Source: Atrina japonica
Taxonomy: Eukaryota > Mollusca > Bivalvia > Pterioida > Pinnidae
DNA length: 64,000 nucleotides
Reading direction: 5' to 3'
Assembly: GCA_030159075.1 (NCBI GenBank)
Contig: BROG01000479.1
Location: 186,001 to 250,000, forward strand
A program made the position numbers and the translations under genes. Positions 18,700 through 29,700 of this stretch are shown here, piece by piece. The number at the start of each line of letters is the position of its first letter. Positions within the stretch are counted from its first letter, which is position 1. Below the pieces are notes generated by a model, which was not told the origin of the DNA, did not search any database, and worked only from the letters and a program-made list of their open reading frames with translations.

Positions 18700-20060
18700 T
18701 CATATGTTGTTCGTCGTTGTTAAGTTTCTACATTTTCGACATCTTCTCTGAAATTTCTGAAGGAATTTTGACGAAACTTTACAGGAATTTTAGCACTGAA
18801 TGTCCTAGACTAAAATTGTATTTGCTCATTCAGGGGTTGGCGAAATAGATCCCATTGAAAACGTTCTCCAGAAACAATACATAAAATGAAAATTTATTTT
18901 ATCTGAGTGATCTACACGGATATATGATTCAAGTAAGTGTTTTTATAGAAATCGAAAATTAATTTTTGACAAAACTTTTTTTTCAGATTTTCAGTTTTTT
19001 ATGTGAATTCTTTGATTAATTTTCCTCCCATTGGTTGACTTTAACGCATTCATTTTTTGTGTTTATATGTAATTTGAGAAAGCCTGCGCTTTGTCAAAGA
19101 ATTTTGTTGGAATCTAATTTTTAGAATTTTGTTGTGAATTTCTAAAGCTGAAAAGGGAAATGGACAATTTCTCATACTGTCAACCAATAAAGGGATTTTT
19201 ATGAAACTTGGTCGGTATAAAGTACTCAATGTCTCATATTAAGGTATTATTGTTGTTGTTGTTTTCTTTGCCAGATCCGTTCAGGGTTGTATCCAAAGTG
19301 TGGCATAATAGGTACAGGATGGATACCCTCCTTTGACAAACCTTTTCTTCAGACGAACTGCACACAAGAACAAATCAAATGATCAGGGTGACCTAGAAGG
19401 GTGTGTGAAGAAAAGTAGTTGTTTTTGTTTCAGTTCTGAAATCATATTCTTGACGCGCTTTGACATCTTTTTGAAATTTGTAATTTTAATTCAATTTATG
19501 TGCTTTATTTCATTTTATTTCATGGTTTTCGTGGTCTATACAAGTGTTGTTGTTGTTGTTGTTGTTGTTTTTTCACCATGTCCTGTGATAAATCAGGCTA
19601 GTGGAGAGGTCCCTCCTTTAGGCATGCTCCTTCTGCCACCACCATTGAATACAGGGGCGGATCCAGGATTTTTTGTAAGAACTTTTATCATTACAAAATG
19701 CGAGCACCGAATGTGCGTGCCTTCAGAGGCGACGGGTCTGGGGCCGTTTTGAATTTTTCTAAGGGGGTAGCAACCCGCGCAACTTACCCCCTTAAATCCG
19801 CCAATGGAATATGTTAGATTGTTTAAAAATGTCCTGTGCGTTTAATTTAGCATAGGGGCCTACATGTTCTTCTTTCGCATATTTGTTGATTGTGCTTAGG
19901 TGAACTATTTGAATCTATTTGGACTTCTTAGTCTGAATTTTGATGAATCAACAGCTATATACGCAAAGTGTTACATGTAAGTCTAAGCGAAGAAGGAATA
20001 TCAGTGACAGTGCACTTGTCATGATAATTGACCATACAAGTGCTCGTATGTAAGGTCCTA
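18700..20060. other. non-genic, repeat fragments only
   Basis: Contains (GTT)n tracts near 19250 and 19546-19570. Near 19655 a 'GGGGCGGATCCAGGATTTTT' segment has a mirrored echo at about 23180 ('ATTCCTGTATCCGCCCCAGA'). No coding region could be supported. Confidence 0.45.
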
Positions 20061-20070
20061 CAGGTCGCAC

Positions 20071-20288
20071 GACATCGTCGTAAAAGCACGGTCCATGATC
20101 GCTAGGATAGCGAATAGATCCTTTCACGATAACTGCGGTCCTGTAACTTTGGGTGGCAAAACGATATAGATTCCCGGAAAATGACATCAAGAAACAATCA
20201 GTTACTATAACGACGTCTATGTTTTTGCGGTTTACCCCCAGAGTCACAGGACCGCAGTTAACGCCCCCCCCCCCCCCCCCCCCCCCCC

Positions 20289-20344
<56 letters not shown>

Positions 20345-20391
20345 TGAAAGGGTCTATATATAGCGATTTCGGGTCGTGGTTTTACGACGAT
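20071..20391. mobile_element. TIR element (ATCGTCGTAAAA family) with poly-C interior
   Basis: Left end ATCGTCGTAAAAGCACGGTC (from 20074) mirrors the right end GTCGTGGTTTTACGACGAT (to 20391). The direct repeat GGTCGCACG flanks it at 20063-20071 and 20392-20400. It contains a second inverted pair ('ACTGCGGTCCTGT' / 'ACAGGACCGCAGT') and an 81-bp C tract. No ORF. Confidence 0.75.
20264..20344. repeat. poly-C / poly-G tract
   Basis: 81 bases of C broken by one T at 20289. It could adopt G-quadruplex or triplex structures. Its exact length may be unreliable in an assembly. Confidence 0.9.
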
Positions 20392-21007
20392 GGTCGCACG
20401 GGTACCTGCCAGTTCCTCAAAATTCATGACTCGCGGGCCATCGTTTTCACACATTTCTCACCCTTACCAATTGTTGCTACACAATAAATTTATACCCCAC
20501 CGTTTTGGGAAAATGTTATAATGTTTAAGCCTGCGTGACGAGTACATCCATCATCAGCGATTTCCACTAATATTTGCCTAATATTCTACATCAATATATA
20601 TCATGATTTAAATTTTGAATTAGCAGGGCGTTTGCAAATTTTGTTTTGAATTGTGTATTTTACCATTCGCCGATTCGGTGAAATTCAAAATTTGAAAAAT
20701 GACATAAAATTCAGATATACAGCGAATTTCAAAGAACTGGATAAGATTAATTATACTGTTATTCTTTCCTTCTTTTTTCTGTACCTTAATTTATGCTTTC
20801 TTTTACTACTGTTTTCAATGTGATTTGGACAAGTCAAAAGAGATTATGAAAATGTACATATACTGTACACGTTAATTATTAACTACATAGGTGATCCACG
20901 AATTTTTAAATAAAAGACCCATTTTTCTCATTGTCGCAAAACATAATTACCCAGACACAATGATTTCTTCTGTAATTAGCCTTCTTTTGAAGACTTTCCT
21001 TCTGTGT

Positions 21008-21216
21008 TCTTCTTTTCAATTGAAATGAATCTAAAACTGTTTAAGAATTGAAATTTTGTCCAAAGTGTCTTTAAAGACTATTGATAGATTTTTAGAATTA
21101 AGAAGTACAAAATTCCCTTAATTTTTAAAAATCTGTCAATAGTCTTTAAAGTCACTTTGTACAAAATTTCAATTGTTAAACAGTTTTAATTAGATCCATT
21201 TCAGTTGAAAAGAAGA
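21008..21216. repeat. foldback inverted repeat, ~100-bp arms
   Basis: The left arm contains 'AACTGTTTAAGAATTGAAAT', 'TTTGTCCAAAGTG' and 'GACTATTGATAGATTTTTA'. The right arm is its near reverse complement ('AAAATCTGTCAATAGTCTTT', 'CACTTTGTACAAAATTTCAA', 'TTGTTAAACAGTTTT'). The loop is very short. Confidence 0.85.
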
Positions 21217-21438
21217 CTAAAGTCACTCCCGGTTAGCGTATGGCAATGGCTTTGAGTAGTCACGTCGCACGTTAAATCACCCCTGACTGACTGACTGACA
21301 CTAGGAAGATTCTAAAGTTCAGTGGGCCATGTGTAACGTGATCCTTAATCAAATTAAGAAGCAACCATACTCATGGGGTTAAAACTCACAGCTACTTGTC
21401 TGAGACGCGTACGGCTGTAAGAGTTCCTAGAAGCATTC

Positions 21439-21445
21439 GTGTGTG

Positions 21446-21477
<32 letters not shown>

Positions 21478-21509
21478 TGCGTGTGTGTGTGTGTGTGCGT
21501 GCGTGCGTG
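21439..21509. repeat. (GT)n/(GC)n compound microsatellite
   Basis: Alternating GTGTGT and GCGTGCGT blocks. A purine-pyrimidine alternation of this kind is Z-DNA prone. Confidence 0.9.
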
Positions 21510-21519
21510 GCTATGTTTA

Positions 21520-22202
<683 letters not shown>

Positions 22203-22209
22203 ATTAATA

Positions 22210-23248
22210 AACAAACTGGATTGTTGGAATAGCCTACACAATAAAAATCGTATTTTCAGAAGGATACTTAAGCCCCGGGTCGAGAAAATTTAAGCGCGAC
22301 ACACACACATGCGGCACGCTGATATTCACGTATTAGTTGCCCCATAGATTTTTTTTTTTCTGAAAAAAATTATTTCACGAGAGGCGCAGCTCCCGAGTGA
22401 AGTTCTGCAACCGGCCATGGTGTATCACAACATAACCAACACTTTTCCATGGGGTAAGTTACTTGTATCATACAAATGAAAGTAACATTTTTGAAAGAAT
22501 ATCAAGACTAACTGTGAAACGTAACGGTTTTTAAAAAATGGAAAAAAAGAAGAAATGCTGGAACGATTATTCGATCGTGGACTACATTGAATAATCCAAC
22601 GGTAAAGGTAGGCCTACGCGTAAAGGGCGTTCGTCCCTCATTTGGACGCCAATGTATAGATGTATGCCGTACAGTAAAAATCAGTTCAATAGCGGAAGTT
22701 AACAAAAATTGTTTAAAACCTGTATATTTTAGATAAAAAGTTGGAAAATTAATAAGAATAAAAAAAATACCAAACTATTTGCGCCTCCCTACGATCGGCG
22801 AAACAATTATATATACTCTTCCTTCCCCTAATATGAACTCCTGGGTCCACCCTGGCTTTGTCTGTATATTTTGGATTTTATGGCTTTTGATCAGTATTTC
22901 AGTGTCTCTCTAAATTGTTTGCCCTATGTATCGGTACAGAAATTTTCGTTTGCGTTTTGTCAGCAAGTATGAATATGAAAATTTATTTGAAAAAATTTGC
23001 ATTGTATCAAAATGTATACGATTTTGCCTTCTGTTAATATCAGCCGAAGATCTGAAAATTCGATCATCGTTGACATCCAATTTTTTACACAGAATGAACG
23101 AACATAATTTTCACGTGTACGGTGTCTTGTCATACCCCCCACCAATAAAAGAAAAACACACTTTACGCCCCTCTTTGAAAATTCCTGTATCCGCCCCAGA
23201 ATAGTGGCCTAATACAGACCTATCAAGGTATCAGGCCTGCTTCTAGTA
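22210..23248. other. no gene seen
   Basis: Intergenic sequence. ORFs here lack splice context and resemble no known protein. Confidence 0.4.
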
Positions 23249-23259
23249 CTGGAAATATC

Positions 23260-23321
23260 ATCGTCGTAAAACCACGGTCCGGAATCGCTATACTTTTTCC
23301 GGACCTTGGTTTTACGACGAT
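23260..23321. mobile_element. short TIR element (ATCGTCGTAAAA family)
   Basis: A 62-bp near-palindrome, ATCGTCGTAAAACCACGGTC to CTTGGTTTTACGACGAT, with the same ends as 20071-20391. It is flanked by CTGGAAATATC on the left and GTGGAAATGTC on the right (9 of 11 identical), a likely target-site duplication. Confidence 0.7.
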
Positions 23322-23889
23322 GTGGAAATGTCTCCATCTTACAATGTTAAACTTTAAATTTTTTGTTATTTTTTGTATTCAATTTATTTCTGTTCGTTTA
23401 TCAAATAACTAAATAAATCGGTTTGCTCAATCTTCAAAAATCTATATTTTCATCTTTTTCCAAATGACATTTGCTCTCTTTATTTAAAAAAAATTAATTT
23501 GATACATCATGTTTATTTATAGTATCTGCATACACCATGTGAAGCTAGATACACCATAGCATACCAACATACCTTACACCCCTAATATATGCACCGGTCC
23601 GAATGCTATGGTGTATGTAGAGATACACTACACACCTTTTAATGAGAAAAAGAGGCAGCCTATGGTACAAGTCGACTTTAGACTGTTAGAGTTACCTCCC
23701 ATTAACAGACAACTTCTAAACAAGTGTCATTGGTGTTCCTTATTTCGGTGAGTACAAATTCCAATTTAATGTGTCTTATACGATACAAAAGAAAAATGTA
23801 CACTCTTTCTCCTTTGTCATCAAAAGTATGTACATCTAAAGAACATTTGTACGGTGGCTCAATGTGGCCACCTTCTTAGTTTTTGGTTT

Positions 23890-24660
23890 GATTTATATTG
23901 AAATTTCAAGATGCTGTTTTGAATTGTTGAGTTATTTTCTTGAGAACAAAATTCAAGTCAGTTTCTTGATCCTGACTTGAATTTTCAAGTTAATATCTCC
24001 CAATGTTCAAGTCATTATATTGAAATTTTAAGTTAGTTTTTTGAATTTTCAAGTTGGCCTACTATCCTGAAATGTCAAGATTCCTTCTTCAGTTTTCAAG
24101 TTGTTATCTTGAAATTCCAATAACTCTAGAATTCAAGATATTTTCTCGCAATTTCAAAAAATTAGTCTGTAAATAAAAAATATAAAATAGTTTCTTGAAA
24201 TTTCAAGATATTTAAAAGTATAAAATTCAAGATTATAAGTTGAAAATTCAAGATTATAAGTTGAAAATTCAGGATTATAAGTTGAAAATTTAAGATTATA
24301 AGTTGAAAATTTGGGATCATAAGTTGAAAATTCAGGATAATGAGTTGGAAATTCATTATTATGGGTTGAAAATTTAAGATTATGAGTTGAAAATTCAGGA
24401 TTTCAAGTTGAAATTTCAGGATTATGAGTTGAAAATTCAAGATTATTAGTTGAAAATTCAAGACTGAGTTGAAAATTGAGGATTATAACCTGAGTATGAG
24501 TTGGGTTGAAAATTCAAGATTATGAGTTGAAAATTCAGTATTATAAGTTGAAAATTCAGGATTATTATTTGAAAATTCAAGATTGTAAGTTGAAAATTTG
24601 GGATTATTAGTTGAAAATTCCAGATATTTTCTTTAAATTTCAAGATAAATAAAGTTATCA
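23890..24660. repeat. 21-bp minisatellite
   Basis: The core array, about 24190-24640, is built on GATTATAAGTTGAAAATTCA (21-bp period). The flank from 23890 is an older, degenerate version rich in TTGAATTTTCAAGT. Because the period is a multiple of three, a minus-strand frame reads through as NFQLIIL heptads. This is not a protein gene. Confidence 0.9.
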
Positions 24661-25178
24661 GGGGAATAATATGGTTTTGGTTATTTCGCGTGACATACTC
24701 TTTATATATCTCCTTACAGTTCAAAGGACAATCACAGTAGCTGCTGGGGTAGTAAAAAGAAAAAGTCACTGATTACCAATTGTTATTTTTATCAGCCATA
24801 TATAAAGCTAACATATGTTATATATCGCTGTTTTTATCCAGCTGATGCAGATTTAGCCTTCTTATGTTATACTAACCGCGCGTTCCAAAGGCGGATCTTT
24901 AGATTCTCTCTTTCAAAACGTACATGTACCAGTGGTGGATCTCTAGCTATATTATTGTCATAATAATTCTATTAATGATATATAAAGCCTGTTCGGGTTT
25001 ACCGTATATATCGTTGATTTCATGCTCAAATTGCTTATCTAAATAAATATTTAAAATATATCTAAATATTTGGGATAATAAAATCCGAAAAAATCCATCA
25101 AGCTTGAAGCACGATATAGGTCTACTGCTACTTTTGTAAATATGAATTAAATTGAAAAAAAAAAGATTATCCCAGAAA

Positions 25179-25254
25179 CACAGGAGTTGGAAACGCCCGG
25201 TCGTCGTACAAATATATGTAAATGTACGACGACCACGCGTTTCCATCTCCTGTG
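25179..25254. repeat. 32-bp-arm hairpin upstream of NAE1
   Basis: The left arm 25179-25210 (CACAGGAGTTGGAAACGC, then CCGGTCGTCGTACA) and the right arm 25223-25254 are reverse complements with 3 mismatches in 32. The loop is 12 bases. It ends 317 bp before the NAE1 start codon. Confidence 0.85.
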
Positions 25255-25541
25255 CATGGACGAGGCTAGAAATTTTTATCATTATTAGAAAATTAAACAC
25301 GACGGATAGCTCAAAATTTGATAATCATTGTTTGCGAAAGAGTGGTCTGTCCTGGCAATTTTAAAATATATTTTAATTAAATTAAATTTGATTTATACAC
25401 CATATTTGTAGAAGTTATCTAGAATTTTAATCTAGCAACACATTTCACTTGGTATTCTGAAATTCCTGGACGATGTAGTATCAATGTGATTCTACTTACA
25501 AGCTAACCAGGATTCCGAATCTTGTTCGGTCCGATATAGAC

Positions 25542-25547
25542 CACGTG
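25542..25547. promoter_or_regulatory. palindromic E-box CACGTG just upstream of NAE1
   Basis: CACGTG lies 25 bp upstream of the NAE1 ATG, so it is either promoter-proximal or in the 5' UTR. A six-base match is weak evidence on its own; no TATA box could be assigned. Confidence 0.25.
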
Positions 25548-25571
25548 CTTATTATACACTTAATTTTCAAT

Positions 25572-26671
25572 ATGTCGTCGTCCACCAAGAGCGGACTCGA
25601 TAAAAACAATAAATACGATAGACAGCTCAGGTAGGTGTTGCTAATCACCACGATTTTAGCATGAGGACGCTTTAATTGTCTGAAACATACAATTGTGAAA
25701 ATTGTTGGCCATTGATCAGCTTTCACTGTTTGTTTTATCATATAGGCCTAAAGTTAGGGGCAGCACGATTTACCCAAAAAGACCCCCAAAACACCCAAAA
25801 AGACCCCCAAAACACCCAAAAGACCCCAAAAACATCCATAAAACACACAAAATGACCCCCAAAACACACTAAAACATTTAAAACGTAGCAATTCTAGCAA
25901 TCTTATTATAATATGATGAATATTTTTTATGACTGTAGATGTTTTTGACTTTGATAATGCTGTTTTATCCAATTTCACGATGTATTATAGTCAGCATGAC
26001 ATTTTAAAATGTACCAGAATGTTACTTATATGGGACGGTAAAGACGTTTAATTCATATGTAATCATCATTTTGCACATTACTTAGAATTTGTATAATATA
26101 AATTTGACATAAAATATGAAAAATATTTCAGGAATCGTGAAAGCAAATAATTGAAGAAGACCGATTTGGCTCTTCATTTTACTAAATGACAGTGTCCGTA
26201 AGTTCCATGAGAAGTGATAAATGTTGATTTTTTTTTTAATTTCTAGCTGTCTATGAAATATTTATACAGAAGAAAATGCATTTAAAATGATTATTGATGC
26301 AAATTTATTTCGATTTAATTGTTTTGGGGTCTTTTGGGTAGTTTTTGGTTTTTTGGGTAAATCGTGCCGCCGTAAAGTTAGTGCTGATTCACAAATTGAA
26401 ATTGTCAAAAATGTTTTGATGAAGCAGTGCGGTTATAAATAAAACGCCCGTTATAAAAGACTTTGTCTGCCCATTGTATAGTAATGTACTTGATATGCTA
26501 AATATATGCATGCATATTTTAAATCTCTCTCTCTCTCTCTCTCTCTCCCTCTCTGTCTCTCTCAGAGACTGTCTTTTTCTCTCTGTCTCTGTATCTGTCT
26601 GTCGGTGTGTCTCTCTCTGTGCATGTCTGTCTCACTGTTGTTGTCTCTCTCTCTCTTTGTCTCTCTGTGTA

Positions 26672-26703
<32 letters not shown>

Positions 26704-29700
26704 AGAATATTTATAAACAGACATTTAATATTATGAATACACAATGAAAACGGAATTTCAAGGGAGGTAGGATATTTAAGCTGGGTCGAGAAAATTTAAG
26801 TGTGGCATACACTCAAACATACACTCTGTCTGGTTTGTCTGTCCCTTTATCAGTCTCTTCTTCCTCTCTCCCTTTATCTCTCTCTTTCCTCGACTATCCC
26901 TCCCTCTTTCTCCTTTCTTTCCATTTATGCAACTCTCTCGGTATTTCTATCTCCATTTCCTCATCCCAGTTTTAGCGTTTATTTTCCTTTTCTCTCTTAA
27001 TGGTATGATATAGCTGCTAGTGCTATAGCAGTTCTCCTCCCCTCTCTCTCTGACTAACCATGTTTCTGTCTCTCTTCTTTAAATGTAGACCTAACTTTGA
27101 AAATATATACTTTTCCTATTTAAAAAATGAAATATTTTGTTCATCTCACATACATGTAGATCTACATTTGTATTCTTATTGACCTACATAATAAAGTACA
27201 TTGTAATAGGAAAACTTTCTGATATTGTGCATCTTCTTTATCTTCCAGTCATTTTTTGTTGTTGAAAGTTTTATTTTTTCATTGTTTCACACAGATTATG
27301 GGGTGATCATGGTCAGTCTGCATTAGAGGAGTCTAGAATATGCTTGATAAATGCCACTGCTACAGGGACAGAAACGTTGAAGAATTTAATTTTGCCAGGT
27401 AATTGGCATATGCATATGTATTGGAGAATAAATCAATGACACATTGTTTTAAAATTTTCTTATGGAACTCAGTGGAAGTCATTGTTGCAAAAAAAAATTT
27501 CATACACATGTAGTTGATTCTATGTTGTGTGTTCATACCACATGTATGTAACATTAATTACATGTGTAAAATATGAAAGTTTTTTTTTGTGTGTATTTTG
27601 TGAGTGTGTGTGTGCATGTGAGTATGTGTGTATGTGTGTGTGTGATACCAAATTTGAAATTTTAAGCTCAAACAGTGAAACTTTAAGTAGAGTTAAAAGT
27701 GTCATTGAGTTTGGAGCATAATTTTATCTTGGCACAGTCAAGACAATGATAAATCCATGACATCTTTTGGAGTTTGGAGACAATGATAAATCCATGACAT
27801 CTGCACTTTAAAGCTAAAAGTGCCCTTTCACATGTTGTCAAGCTTAGGGTAAGCATGTCATTATGTAGAAATATTTTATGACAGATAAAAAACTTTAAAA
27901 TTTTTAAGAAATTATTTAGAGAGTACATTTAAATGCTAGTTCTTTTTGTGAATAAACAATTTGGAAACTTAATGAACCAATAATATATATTTTCATAGGA
28001 ATTGGTTCGTTTACCATTGTGGATGGAAACAAAGTGCAGGGTGAAGATGTTGGGAACAAGTAAGTAAGAATTAACTCATTCACACCTAAAGACACATTTA
28101 GACTAGTCTAAATCATTGATTTACAGAAGAGTCCATTATTTTTCAGGGGTTGATGAGTTAACAAAGAATTAAAATTCCTTAGAAGAGATAAGACATAGCA
28201 GAATGTAGTGTTGAGATGATAATTGATTAGGCCATCATAAAAAGATTATGTGTTTGATGTCTTCTGACCGATAGTTTGAAAAGTGGGTGCGTTAAAGGCA
28301 AATAATTATTACTTTTTAATCTTCTGTAGAATTTTTATATGTAAATTGGAAAAAGTTTCAGATTTTTTTACAAGAGAGAAAAAGGTGAGGAAAACTTAAA
28401 CTGCCTAAACAAATGTTTGGGTCCAACCTTTTAACGCAGGTTGATCTGGTCACATCAAACAAATATTTGTTATATTTTTTGGCCTTATAATGAAAAACTG
28501 ATTGATTTACCATTTCTGATTCCGTTTATTGATTACAGTATTCTGTAACCAGACCACAAAATAACACGGGAGTGATCGTTCAGGTTACATGGAGGTTATG
28601 ACAAATACAAATCATGTAACTTCCTTTTCCTTGTCGATGAATTTCATTTTAAAGACTTCATTATTGCTATCGTAACCTGCAGGTTAAGTCATTCCTTTTA
28701 GCATAACCTGTAAATGGTTATGACGATTTCTGGTATTTTGCGGCCCGTGTAACTGATTATTTGATCACAAGTTTTGCATGGGTTTTTGATGCTAAAGTGT
28801 TGAGAAATTACAGAATGCTGATGGTATATACAATGTATACTGTACAAAATAAACAGATAAATGTTTTGTTTGTCATATTTAATTATAATGATGGCTTATA
28901 CCAGAGATGTTGAAAGTAACCGGTCCGACCGGCAAAACTGGTTGAAATCGACTGTGACCGGTTGGAAACACTAACTGATCGGTCCGAATGACCGGTAAAA
29001 TCTCTGACTCGAATTGTTTTCTTTTCGAAACGTCCTTTTCACTCTAGGTCATTTTAAACGCTTGAACGACTTTATTTTAATGGATAAAGCGTCTCATTTC
29101 AAACATCCAACTGACATTGATATCAGTAAACCAACATGGCCTCATGACCAATTAAATATATCTCGGGCGCAACACCCGGCAAGAAACATCCAATAGCGCA
29201 AGAGAGTTCTTCGGAAAAGAAGAAGAAATATGAAATTAATAGGCCGACTCGAGAATTTAAGCCAGAATGGTTAAACGACAATAAATGGCTCAAACATGAC
29301 GACAAAAAGGGCATGACTTGTGAAATCTGCATTTCATCTTCATCGAAACACGGGCGAACCAGTACTTTTCATTCAGGTTCCAAAAATTATCGTTTGTCAG
29401 CCATTATAGACCATGAGATATCCCCTTGCCATGTGCGTTCTGTTGAAATTATACAGTCTAGAGAGGCTGCATCAGCTCGAAAAAGTATTGCCCACCAGAC
29501 AGTGATTGCGTTAAACGAGTCCATCAGAAAATCGTTAGAGTATAAGGTCCGTAATGTACATGCCCTAATCAAAAGCAATAGGCCTATTTCAGACATTGTT
29601 TGGCTGAACAAATTGGACGAATTTGAATAAATTTAAAGGGAAATTACAGTATTCATGTTCATTATAATTGATGTTGTTGCTTCTTCATTCTGTAGGTACA

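Noticed and set aside
19948..20454. 168-codon minus-strand ORF with a long poly-Gly tract
   Set aside because: Created by the poly-C tract and the TIR element around it. No splice context or protein family, and its ends lie outside the element without coding character.
24162..24769. Two minus-strand ORFs of NFQLIIL heptads resembling a coiled coil
   Set aside because: They are the 21-bp minisatellite read in one frame. Stops appear where the period slips.
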